From Earliella scabrosa (taxonomy: Eukaryota; Basidiomycota; Agaricomycetes; Polyporales; Polyporaceae), in the NCBI GenBank assembly GCA_022605405.1, contig JABYQQ010000002.1, forward strand, positions 2,914,001-2,978,000: DNA of 64,000 nt, written 5' to 3'. Within the stretch, counting starts at the first letter, position 1, and the number at the start of each line of letters is the position of its first letter. Shown piece by piece: positions 1-10,517 of the stretch. Both the position numbers and the translations under genes were made by a program. The notes under the pieces were generated by a model. The model searched no databases. It saw nothing but the letters and a program-made list of their open reading frames with translations, and was not told the DNA's origin.

Positions 1-1438
1 TGCCCCGAGACGGGTGACCCACGCGCAAAGTGCCCCGGTTGTGACAGTGAGGGTGATGAGTTTCGTGATGATGTCATTCGACCTAGCGCGATAATCCAAA
101 TCAGCTCGGGTCCAAAATAGAAGTATGAAGGTGTTGGAGGAGGGAACCAGCGACATACCTGCGCACGCCGGTCCTGCTGATGAACAAATAGTAGCAGAGC
201 GATGCAGATGCGAACGAATCTGATGCGAAGAAGAGCGCTAGTACAACGAGCCCATGATGCTGAAGCATGCCATAGGTCATTTATGGGTGCTGGTCTTCAC
301 ATAGCTCCAGAGTCGGTAACGGCGCACCTTCAGACCGATGGAGGCGTCCGTGAGATTGCTATACGAAAAGCTGCGTTTGCATCATATGTGAGACATGCCA
401 GAGTTGCCAGTTACAGATACAAGGACCACTTACGCCCGGATACCAAATGCTATGGGGAGAAGGGCATGAGTGGGGGCTTCGATTGACGCAGACAGTGGCT
501 CACATAAGATTGTTCCTTGGGAGACGTCAGAGAAACGATGAATCAACGACTTGAGGAGAACTCCCAAGACTCAAAGACGTACCAAAGCTAGCGAAGGATA
601 GCAACATCTAAGTGCGACCAGTATGAGTTTGGACACGCTGCAGGATACTGACTGCAAGAACAACTAAGTAGGTGTTGGCGCTGACTATACAACAAGTCAG
701 CATTCTCTCCAAGCCCCAATCGAGGGAATTATCTCGTGACGTACGCCGCCATAAGCGATAGGCCAAGAATGTGTTGAACATGAGTCCGAGGAGACCCTGC
801 GAACCATGTCGGTATTAGAAGAAGATGGATGACAATGAATGCGCACATTGATGAGAATTTCCGCCTATAGAATGCGGCAGTGCTATATCAGTGTGGCTAG
901 GTGAAGCAGAACAATCGAGCACGTACGGGGCCGCTCCTGATACATGGTAAGTATGGTGTAAGAATGACATCTCAGATTCGTACCATAGAAGAGTTGTGAA
1001 GAGCACAATAGGGTTTCCATAGCCGAGAACCACGTACACATAGACGAGGTGGAGGACAAGAGCTTGATGTAGACTGTCTAGAGCCCTGGTGCCCGTGTCA
1101 GCTCAGTGCGGACGTCGTTCACGCGGATTCTTCACCACTCACAGTAGCACAATGACCTGAGGTTCTGGTCGCCATTAGCCATGATGAGCAAGGATATTAG
1201 GCTTGTACCATGATCCGGGTCCATTTGTGGTCCTTCTGCGATCGCGGTGACCGGAAATACGAGAACGTCTGGAGACACGTTAGACCATAGATCCTAAATT
1301 GATGTAAGTCAGCATCGCCTGGATCCATTTCTGGAGTGCAGATATGGACGAAACTCACATCGAGGAGAAGACGGCCCCGAGGAAGAGAACCCCAACCGAG
1401 CTATTCAGGTCGCTCTCGGAGAGCTGCAGGGTCGCCAT
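1..1438 (-). CDS. DUF6534-like membrane protein gene, 3' end cut by the window edge
   Basis: Multi-pass membrane protein of a large basidiomycete family with no known function. ATG at 1438-1436. Exons recovered by splice sites and phase: 1359-1438, 1209-1293, 1143-1156 (14 nt), 984-1085, 927-936 (10 nt), 745-796, then unresolved exons, and a last one starting at 82 that runs off the edge. The N-terminus reads GAVFSSMIYGLTCLQTFSYF, followed by a LALDSLHQALVLHLVY helix. The final visible exon encodes RSNDIITKLITLTVTTGALC, matching the DUF6534 signature (R-[ST]-[ND]-x-[IL]-[IN]-x-K-L-I). Intron positions and phases of exons 1-5 match the gene at 18274. The frame is open through exon 6; exons between about 744 and 82 are not resolved. 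Family membership is recognised from motif patterns; function is unknown. Confidence 0.72.
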
Positions 1439-2222
1439 AATGGGGATGTGGGGCAATCGCGCAAGCAGCCCGCAGACTACCTGAACATCTTATCCACGCA
1501 CCTATGTCAAAACGAAGAAGGACATTGACTGGAATGATTACGAGCGGCATTTGTGGGCGTGGGGCAGTACACCTCATTGCTTCGATCTCCGGGAGCACCA
1601 ATCGTATAACAACGCGTAGACATAGCCATCACCTGCGAGACGGCGAGTGACACCGAGTAGCAGTGCCTACAGTGGTCCTATGTATACACACCGAATCCGC
1701 AATCACTGGCCAGTTGCCACTGCATGCGGAGTGGGCGCATCACAGACACTGAATGGAAGCAGTGATGAGGGAGGTCAGCACCAGCTCGGCGTAATCAGTT
1801 GAGAGGGTATGAAACGAGATTACATACATGCACATCTCTCCACACCTGCCAGTGCGCTCGCCATGAGGGTACAACATCGGAATGAACTGCGGGAAGGCTG
1901 CAAAGCTTCACGCATGGCAGCGGGAGACCGTGGGAACACAAGTACATAACAAGTAACAACAAACAACAAGGACCGGGCATTGCAGTCAAGACGTCGACAT
2001 GACTGTCATCGAGTAAACGACTACTATTACAGACAGACAGTGACAGTACACAAGGCATTCCACAGACAAGAACCGGCGATCTGCTAGACGCTGTCCGTAG
2101 CGACAGACACCAAGTCAGTCGGGCCGGCGGGCCGGCGGCCCCTACCACTACTTATCCGCACTTCCTAGTTGCTTCCTAGGAAGGAGCTCTACAACTCTCT
2201 CCTTCTGAACCCGCAACCCATC
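1439..2222. other. Intergenic, no gene recognised
   Basis: No domain or consistent exon chain was found on either strand. The stretch separates the divergently placed 5' end of the DUF6534-like gene from the 3' end of the first terpene synthase. Confidence 0.5.
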
Positions 2223-3399
2223 TTATGCAAAGTATCGGCCGCTTTCAAAGCTCCAGCAGTCAAATCCGCGCGGCCAACCCATCAGGTGGTCAACGTAGAA
2301 CGCGAGATCTTTGGCCACCTTGGCGGTTGCGCATGGTAGAGACAGTGCTCGGGGCCAGAGCTCCACAGCGCGGTCGACTCGCTCCTTGTGCTCCTCTGCC
2401 AACCGGCCCAGCGCTCCCTCGAGGTCGACTTTGTTCTCATTCATGACCATGGCAACGAAGTTGTGAACGTCGCCTACAGCTTGCTCTTTATTGTACGACA
2501 CCAGATCCTGCTCATAGATGGTAAGTGGGTGACTCGACCGTCAGCGGGCGAAATACTCACATTATTCAGAAGGATCATGTCGGCTATCACCGAGCGGAGG
2601 GAGCAGATGAGAGGGTGCTCTATGATCTCTTCGGGTAGCCCGACGATGAGATCGGCCATCTCAAATGAGGGGTAATTCCCCGCAGTGAGTGTTCGCACTG
2701 GCCAAAATTCGTCCAGCGTACGCAGTCTTCCTTCATCCCTGTCCTTTGCCTGCTCTACCACAGCTCCTGTATACTTCTCCATTTCTGCAATGAATCGGAC
2801 CTGGGAAACGCTTGTGGAGATAGAGATTGCACGCGTCCAAAACCTAGTCACTAAGTGAGTGCCGCATGAAGCCGAGCCTGGACCCACACTCACTGTTTGG
2901 TTATCTCTCCGATTACATGCTCATGCTTCGGACGATCTTTGTCAGGGTTCTTGAGCACATCCATAATGATATCGGCTATTTGGCGAGTTGCGAATGCGTC
3001 CATCTTATCAGTGAGATCATCGAAGGCGAAGAGAAAGTTGTAGAGATCGCAAGCCGCGCGGTACTCTTCTAGGGAGGTAAGGTCAGTACTAGCCAGAGGG
3101 ATGGCCGCTAATTACGTCTATGTCCCATACCTTTTCCGAAGGTCGGGCATATCAATGCAGTGAATAGGCCTAAGATGAGACTTGCATGAGTACTAACACA
3201 ATGCTCCCGACGCGAGGCTCTGACGAGAGTACACACCAAAGTTGCAACGGTCGAAGGTCTCCTGTGCTTCCAGTGTAAACACATGGAATTCTCTCAGCCA
3301 GTCTGCAGACTCGTCTGCGACCTCGGGGTAGAAAGGGGATATGCGACGAGGTAGCGGCCATTGATATATGACTCTAGGGAGGTGAAGGACACGATCCAT
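2223..3399 (-). CDS. Sesquiterpene synthase 1, C-terminus cut short by a TAA
   Basis: Class I terpene cyclase expected to ionise farnesyl diphosphate in the cytosol. Exons (minus): 3237-3399, 3131-3169, 2894-3068, 2561-2843, 2223-2507; 314 aa. ATG at 3399-3397 was chosen because the WPLPRRISPFYP block follows at the same distance in the two paralogues. The metal-binding aspartate motif is DDLTD (residues 84-88). The NSE motif NDLVSYNKE (220-228) is created by splicing, N from exon 4 and D from exon 5. The RY diphosphate-sensing pair is at 311-312. Exon 5 ends ...GRYFA then TAA, where the paralogues read GRYFGDE and continue 40-45 residues. After the TAA the old frame stays open for about 18 codons with recognisable homology (VQKERVVELLPRK). 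All catalytic motifs are kept, so it may be active or a recent casualty. Confidence 0.85.
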
Positions 3400-4554
3400 G
3401 ATGCCAGTATCAGTGGAGGGAGGCTGGAGCGGTACAGGAGATGCTGCAGTTCTACATTGCTTTATAGCCTCACAGTATGAGTTTGTCATCCAATCTGAAA
3501 ATTGCGGCTAAATCTCACCTGGAATCAACTCCTGTCGTCAATGATAGCGGATCTTTTAGTCACTATGGAATGATGAGCTTATACCAAGAATTGGTTAGAC
3601 ATGAGTGGACCATGTGCAATGTGCATGCTCTTTTTCAGAACATGTATCCGCCGAATATGTCAGCGTTGAACGGTTGAAGCCTTGAGAGTACGGCATGAGG
3701 TTGTCAAGAGGGCGCAGATATGCCAGGATATATTCGTGGAGTGTGTACTATGCTGTCATTCGTGAAACGGAGTCCGGGACATCTTGCAGGGAACACGGCA
3801 CCGACTCCGCCTCACTGGCAGCCCGACTGAGCAACTGAACTAGCCTATTACGTGCCCATTTCAACGGTCTAGTACAAGGAAAGCATGGCAGGCGACAATC
3901 TGTCAAAGCCAGCCGTTCAAGATATACCATCTGGGAAGTATTGACTACGGTGACCGAATCCGTGACGTCTTAACTGTGTCGGACGCTCGGTCCTATCGTC
4001 AATCGGAGATTGTCCATGGGCGGCTGGTTCAACGTGTGATACAGTCGGAATTTTCAGTGAGTTGCAGCGAGTTAGTAAGTCTGCAATTGTTGACGCTGCG
4101 CTTGCTCAAATGCTCGTACCCCGTTCCAATCATGATGAGTACTTTAAAGAAAGACAAGAAGCATCGCCTGATGGGCAGAACCTCCATCCATGAATACTGA
4201 CCTACCTGTTCGACTCGCTCCTGTGTTGCTGCATCGGAGTTGAGGGCCGTCGGAAGTGACAATGGAACATTCTGTCCCGGGAGGGTACACGCCCAACGAA
4301 GTAGTAGTGACGCGCGTGGTGACGATTGCCATATGTTGTCCCGGAGCCCGAGCTGCGGAGATCTTGCGCCGGCTATATCCGACCGGACAGCCTGAGTGGA
4401 GGTAGCAAGAGGCAGTGAGTAACCACTGGAGTCATCGTGGCATTGAGCCTCGGCACTTGAATTGTGCAATCCCTGTCAGTGTCGGTAAGCGTACTACTTA
4501 TTACAGCATAGTAGATGTGGCTAGTAACTTTGCCTGACGGCGCGCAGAAACATG
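3400..4554. other. Intergenic between terpene synthases 1 and 2
   Basis: ORFs on both strands are short and none could be joined into a recognisable product. The minus strand has an open stretch at 4029-4469 (146 codons) without a family I recognise; it may be a relic. Confidence 0.45.
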
Positions 4555-5848
4555 TTACAAACGAGAATATTGCTGTACAATGTCCGTAGTGAGAGACAGG
4601 GTGTTAGCATCGCCCTTCCGAGGTAAGAGCTCTACAACTCTATTCTTCTGAACCTGCAATCCTTCGTCTCCGAAGTACCGGCCACTCTCAAAGCTATAGC
4701 ACTCGCACCCAAGAGGCCAACCCATGAGATGATCCACATAGAAGGCGAGGTCCTTCGCAACTTCCGGAGTCCCCAATCGTAAAGCCAGTGCTTGGGGCCA
4801 GAGGTCCAAGGCGAGGTCGACCTGCCTCTGATGCTCCTCCGCCAGCCACACCACCGCTCCATCGAGGTCAAGGCTCTTGTCATGCATGACCACCGGGATG
4901 AAGTTGTGGCAGTCCCCTGTGGCTTGCTCCTTGTTGTACGACAGCAGATCCTGCTCAAGAATAGTGAGGGCGTGTCACGAAACCATTGGTAAGTTCAGCC
5001 TACTCACGTTGTTCAAAAGAACCAAGTCCGATATGACCGAACGGAGGGATCGCATGAGAGGGTGCTCGATCACGTCTTCAGGTAGTCCGACAATCAGATC
5101 GGCCACTTCGAATGACGGATACATTGCCCCAGTGAGCGGTCGCAATGACCGATATTCCTCCAGTGAGGGAGTTCTTCCCTCTTCCCTGTCTCTTGCTTGT
5201 TCCACCAAGGAGCCCAGGAATTCTTCCATATGTCGTATGAACCGGTCCTGAGCAATGGTCTTGCTGAACAAGATCGCACGGCTCCAGAACCTGATCAGCG
5301 CCACAATATGAGTGCATGAATCTCACGTACGGCTCAGAATCTATGCTCACTGCTTCGTCATCTCTCCGATTACATGCTCGTTCTGGGGACGCTCTTTCTC
5401 CGGAAACTTGAGCGCGTCCGTGACGATATACCCAACCCGAGCAGTTGCGTCCACGCTCAAATCATCGGTGAGATCGTCTATGGCGAAAACGAGATTGAAG
5501 TAATCGCAAGCCGTGCGGTAGTCCTCTATAGTGCAAGGGTGAGTGCGATGGGGTTAGACTCGGCTCGGTAGAGGCTACACACCCTTTCCAAAGGTCGGAC
5601 ACATGAGAGCGGTAAATAACCCTAGATGACCTGCGTGAGCAAGACGGGACCGTTGAGGTTTGCGGACGAAAATACCGCTTACCATAATTGCCGCGATCGA
5701 AAGTCTCTTGTTTGTCCGGGGTGAACACATGAAATGCCGCTAACCAGCTCGCAGACTCCTCTGCAACGGCGGGGTAGAAAGGAGAAAGGCGACGAGGTAG
5801 CGGCCACTCAACATCCATAACTTTGGGAAGACGAAGCAGACGAGACAT
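4555..5848 (-). CDS. Sesquiterpene synthase 2
   Basis: Class I sesquiterpene cyclase, predicted to act on farnesyl diphosphate in the cytosol. Exons (minus): 5683-5848, 5583-5621, 5351-5525, 5008-5290, 4555-4950; 352 aa, within the usual length of basidiomycete enzymes. The start ATG at 5848 (MSRLLRLPKV) was preferred to the in-frame ATG-like start at 5881 by comparison with copies 1 and 3. Motifs: aspartate-rich DDLTD (residues 85-89), NSE NDLLSYNKE (221-229, assembled across intron 4), RY pair at 312-313. Exon 2 (39 nt) and exon 3 (175 nt) have the same lengths as in copy 1, so the three genes arose by duplication after the intron pattern was set. The product cannot be predicted from sequence alone. 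Confidence 0.9.
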
Positions 5849-6129
5849 GTTGAGGTACTGAGCGAGGGAAGATAGAGCCACGACGGCAGAGGTCCAGGCT
5901 AGCTGCTCTTATATAGGCCACCGAGTTGGCTCGGCAAGCCTGAGCGTAGATGTCTTCAGATCAACGCCTCGCTGTCGTCAGCTCCAATGCATTTCCTGTG
6001 GCTGTCAGGCCCCGGCACACGAAACATGGCTTGGGCATGGAGCGCAGCCTGAGCGCGATCAGTACAGGTCATTGACGCCGTGACTGACACCGTACTTTGA
6101 GCCGGATTCATAAATCGCAATACGTTATG
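5849..6129. promoter_or_regulatory. Upstream region of terpene synthase 2
   Basis: About 280 bp between the synthase ATG and a relic of the 7-TM gene; it should hold the promoter. The 90 bp before the ATG resemble the corresponding upstream of copy 3 (around 11830-11940: a tatataggcc stretch and a tggc-aagcctgag stretch are shared). No defined transcription-factor site is claimed. Confidence 0.35.
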
Positions 6130-6310
6130 CAGATGGCGTCGGGATCGGGTGTCGTAGAGCACGCGCTGGGCGATGCCGTCGGAGGGAGTAGAGCACGGTC
6201 ACCGGCTGCAGATTATCTCGGCGTCCCGGACCGTCGAGCGCGATCCGAGGGACTTGGGCTCAGGGGTGGACAGAGACGAGGATGGAGTGGTTCATTGTTC
6301 ATCCTCCTTG
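6130..6310 (+). pseudogene. Relic of the 3' end of the 7-TM membrane gene
   Basis: Nucleotide similarity to 15085-15240, the C-terminal cytoplasmic tail of the intact 7-TM gene: shared stretches include gcgctgggcgatgccgtcgg, a diverged gactgtcgagc... segment, and ggtggacagagac / gcgtggacagggac. Only the tail is present; upstream transmembrane exons are missing. It sits on the same side of a terpene synthase as expected if a third unit of the repeated array has been deleted. Non-functional. Confidence 0.6.
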
Positions 6311-6379
6311 GTAAGTTGCGCTGCAAGGGGCGCCGCAATACGTCGCGTCTACTGGATCCGATCCTCATGAGAAATGTTT

Positions 6380-7505
6380 GTGTGCTGTTATGAAATATGT
6401 ATACTTACTTGGCTGCCAGTGAAGTCTCTTTGGATCTCTTCGCGCGTATGCTTCGAGTCCATAAACATGCCCCCATCTACCGCGTGCACCTACAATGTCA
6501 AAACATTGTATTGATACCGACCGGCCTTGTGTCACGGCTGCCGCAAGGCACCGCCACCAAGCTGCACGGCTCAAGTTCGAACGCGGCAGCGTCTGACAAG
6601 AACAATGACTCACTTTGCATTCCACGCCGCTTCGCGCCATCTCCACAACCGCCACGAGCCCATGATGACTTGCCAGAGACGCGCTCTTAGTGACAGGAGA
6701 CCTTGAGGAGGCGTGAAATGTAACGTTTACTAGAGTCTATCATGCGGTGGCACATCGCTGCGCAGGTACTCACCTGTCTGCCGTCGTGCGAAATCTCGAT
6801 GGCAGGAAATGTACTTGGGTCGTTTCTTCCAGCCGAGATATATGGACCCTGACTGGACTGTCGGTTAGCGGCTATAACTTAGAGGGTCCAGCAAGAGATG
6901 ACGGTGACCTATGACAAAGGAGGGACACATGCCAGAGGTCAATACTTATCAGCCTCACGACAACTTGACCCGCGGCTCGCGCGGGACTCTGATCAGCTCA
7001 ATCATGCAAGGTATTTGGAATCTGGTTCAAAGTCATAGAACGGTCAATAAAGCATACATAATCAGATTCTGTGGTTCGCACCTGCGCTCTCGAAGTTGTC
7101 TTGCATCCCGCGGTGCCAGAGAGTGTTGAATACTGAATGCGCGCAGAAGTTGACCCGCCCGCCGTTTAGAGAGGTAACGAATGTCAAACGCCTCTAAGTA
7201 GAGACATTGCGAAGCAATCAGCTTATGCAGAGTTATCATATATGTCAGAGCCAACTACGTCGGTGCAGAGATCTAACTTAGTCTCATACTTACCGATGGT
7301 CGTATGTGTATGAGGGACAGTGCAAAGCCTATGTTTCGGAATTGTTTCGGAACTGTTGGAAGCAAACGAGCGCCTAGAGCGTGAGAAGACACATAAGCAA
7401 AGCATAACAGAGGCGGCGCATCCGCGATTGGTAACTCCTGACGTCGTCGAATCTCAGTCTCGAAATACTCTCAGACTCTACATCAACGCTGCTAGAGCTT
7501 AGGTC
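6380..7505 (-). repeat. Degenerate block A of the repeated terpene-synthase unit
   Basis: Diverged copy of 12020-13215. Shared pieces include the run around 7372-7410 (gagcgcctagagcgtgagaa, then gacacataagcaaagc) and 7447-7500 (tcgaatctcagtctcgaaat, then actctcagactctacatcaa), found again at about 13051-13090 and 13155-13200. On the minus strand both copies keep a possible donor gaccatcg|gtaagtatgag and scattered short open pieces, for example ITKNASLASH in block B and VTKSASLASH in block A. It looks like an intron-rich gene decayed in both copies; the family is not recognised. Confidence 0.5.
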
Positions 7506-7529
7506 AGGTCAAACCCAGATACCAGTAAT

Positions 7530-8803
7530 CACTGCGTGAAGCCTGTACCCAGGTCAGGCCGTCCGAGGTAATACTAGGCCACTTCTGTGGCCTAGTTACT
7601 GGCGTAGTCGAACTAGCACAAGGTAGCCAGGATGGATAGAGTGTGTATTTGAACTAGTTGTGGGGTACAACTAGGTAGGATCGTGCGGCCCCGGACCGAG
7701 CAAGTACGACAAGCGCTAGCTCAACCTAGTATGGGTCGTGCTATGATGGCACGACGCGCCCGTCGCTATGTTTGCTAGCGACAGTCACCACTACCTCCAC
7801 TCGCTACCCTCTTCCTCAGCCCTCTACCTCATACTAGGGTGTTGACTGCTCTAGTACTAGCTCGGCAAGCCCTACCTCAGTATCTCTTGAGCATAAATGC
7901 CACACGCACCATGGCCGCTCCGCGCTGGTATCCAGAGACCAACTCCATCATGGCGAAGTCTTCGCGCACTTGCACCGTGTCCAGCTACAGGTATGTCCCT
8001 ATCACCCGTAGTGCTCTTGCTCTTGCTCTGCGACATCCTCTACCGTCCCGACAATTTCAACCCAGATGAGTTTACTCCTGCCCTCATCTCCCAACATAAC
8101 GCCTATGGACATTGCGCGGCTCAGGGCACACAACGCCGAACGTGACTATATGTTGTGAGTGGGGTCATATAAGTGCAGTACAACATGAAGGTATGTCATC
8201 GTTGTGGTTGTCGTCATTGAGGCAAGTGTTCAGAATGGCACCTTCCCCTGGTGCCAGTCATACCCTCATTCCTGAGCTCGTCCCCTGGCCCCATCTCCCG
8301 GTCTCCGCCGTCCTCACCGCTCACTTGTGACTACAGACCTTGTGGAGACTATGCGCTTCGTGAAGGTTCCCGATTGCTCGGTAATCTACTGACTGTCTAC
8401 GTCTTGTTAGCCTGTAGATTCATTTGTACCGCGTATACTACTGTACTAGTAGAACTCAATCAATTACATTGGTGTTACTTCCTCTTGGCACTCGACTATG
8501 CGACCACATCTCGATCTCAACGCAAGATCTGCGAGTCGCGAGGCTCTTCCAGGGTTCTTCCGTTGACCTAGTACCACCCCGTCCCAGTCACACTCGGCCA
8601 TCACGGACATGCCAGCACTAGGTCTGTGGACATCTCTAGACATCTCTAGAGCGCCCCATCACGAGCTCGGTCAGTGCAGCCTCACACTAGGGTTGTACGA
8701 GGTAACCCCTTTCGGGGCATACTAGGTACTGTAGGCATGGCTTCTACGAGATACCCTATTCAGTCCTAGTATGACGTCTCCTATAACCGGGCTTCACGCA
8801 GTG
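7530..8803. mobile_element. Non-autonomous CACTA-like TIR element, 1274 bp
   Basis: Left end starts CACTGCGTGAAGCCTG; the right end is its inverted copy ending CAGTG (CACTGCGTGAAGCCCGG on the minus strand). It is flanked by the trinucleotide AAT on both sides (7527-7529 and 8804-8806). TIRs beginning CACT[AG] with 3-bp target duplications are diagnostic of the CACTA/EnSpm superfamily. The interior is rich in short CTAG-centred words (actagg, cctagt, tactag) near both ends, like the subterminal repeats of CACTA elements, including a perfect 10-bp hairpin at 7573-7596. No transposase was seen. The duplicate block at 13215-13250 has no such insert and preserves a similar empty site (tagtatgcgatgg versus cagt-aat-gatgg). 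Confidence 0.72.
7573..7596. repeat. Perfect hairpin inside the CACTA-like element
   Basis: The arms actaggccac and gtggcctagt pair perfectly around the 4-nt loop ttct. It lies about 40 bp inside the left terminus and is probably part of the subterminal repeat array that transposase recognises, rather than a terminator. Confidence 0.55.
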
Positions 8804-8965
8804 AATGATGGTGCGACTACCGTGCCACAGCCCGCTGGATGGACTCGAAGATACATTGGTCATGTAGGGAGTGAGTTCTTGCCCTCCACGCCTGCTGGGA
8901 CATGGTGTGAGGTGAGTGTATGCGGTCACGAAGCACTCTCCACTTGCGATACCTGCGAACGCGCG

Positions 8966-10408
8966 ATGATCAGCATCATCACCGTCAACCTCGTCTCTGG
9001 ATTCCTCGAGTTCACGCTCTTCGGTATATTCATCATCCTCTCCTTCGCCTCGCTCATCCTCCTCGTCCGGCGCCATTGCACCGCGTTCGCCGCCGATCGC
9101 AACCCGCTCTCTTCCAACTCGAGCACGCCCAGTTCCGTGCGCAAGGTGCGACGATGGGCTCTTGAGGGGGGAGGCTCAGGAAGTCCCCGCTGGTCATTGC
9201 AAACGTGCTCCTCATGTTCACTGTCAACATCGTACGTGCTATTCCTGCTCTACGCTAAGCGTTGACAGCTGACGGGTTTGTTCAGGCCACGTACAGCACT
9301 TCGTGTTCTCGGCGCAACGCCTGGTGGCGGCGGTCATAAGACACGACGGCGGTGCGCCCACCGTTGCGTTCCTAATCGATTTGCGCGAGAGGACGCAGGT
9401 CGCGCGGCTCGTCCTGCTCGTGATTGCCATGTTCATTGGCTATGTTGTCATAGTTAGTCCCGATGGCATGCTTTTCGTTCGACGCTGGACGCGTGCTGAC
9501 TGCTTTGTCAGACTTTCTTGTATGGTTTGTCTGGGTCACAGCTCTTGCGGATAACGGTGTTCCCGATCCTCGCCGTCATCGGCGTCATAGGTGCGCGTTC
9601 TCACTTCATCATCGGGATGTGCTGACGAGATGTGCCACTAGTTGCAGGGAACGGCATGATTCACCAGTTCATGGCGTCGACCTCTGACGTCGGCGTGTTC
9701 ACCGCCGCGGTCAGGCCTTGGATCGCAGCAACGTGTGTGATGACTATTGTTGTTCGTGTACTCGCGACGGGCACGTCATGTTCTGATGCGATCTCCTGCA
9801 CGAACGTCTATGGCACGAGCGTGATAGCTTGGCGGGTTTGGGACTCGAACAGGCGGCTGAGAAGTACTGGAGTCCTGGAGGTAGCCGTCACATTATCAGG
9901 AGTCTGTCATGCGACCAATGCAGCACACAATACCTGATGCTCTGAACTTCTAGGAAGACATGGCTATCTTTCTGCGAGCGTAATAGTGTGGAGGTACGTA
10001 CGCCGCATCGTGGCTTCATCTGCCCCAATGGCTTCCACTCACTGTTCACCAGGTCCTGGGTCATCCTCCACCTCACCGGCTCGCCTCTCGAGGCTATTGG
10101 ATCGGGCACCGCGCCAGTAATGATTGGCATCACCTTGACGCTCATCACGGTCCGCGTCGGAACTTGGAGTCGAAGCCGGCGTTGTTGAGCCTCCGTTGAA
10201 CAATGCCGTCAGCTCGTTTGGCATTGGGAGAGGACACGAGCCTCGTTCACTGACTCGGGCGATCCCGCTCTCGGTTACGCGGACTGTCGAAGACGATCGG
10301 GACGACTCAGGCGCCGCGGACAGGGAAGGCCCCAGGTTCAGTGATATTGACCGCGCGATTTCAACGGTGGAGTTCCACACTGGCAGGAGACCGCGTAAGC
10401 GTAAGTGA
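8966..10408 (+). pseudogene. Broken copy of the 7-TM membrane protein gene
   Basis: Co-linear with the intact gene at 13821-15332 over its whole length. Exon 1 begins ATGATCAGC and reads MISIITVNLVSGFLEFTLFG, then loses frame near 9165: gaggggggaggctc here against gaggggtggaggctg in the intact copy, one base fewer. Other lesions: small indels in the YRVWLVWG exon near 9510-9550, and the acceptor of intron 4 near 9800 reads tcctg|cacg instead of tccag|cacc. The 13345-13785 upstream segment of the intact copy is absent here, so the promoter region is probably also lost. The C-terminal tail remains readable (KRK end near 10402). Confidence 0.8.
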
Positions 10409-10517
10409 CATTGTGGCATCTAACTTTGGCACATTATGCAATTCCTCGTGTATGTAGTTGTACTGGTACTGTGTATACAAGGTAGCTATCAAATGTCTGA
10501 CGGCGTGCACGAACATG

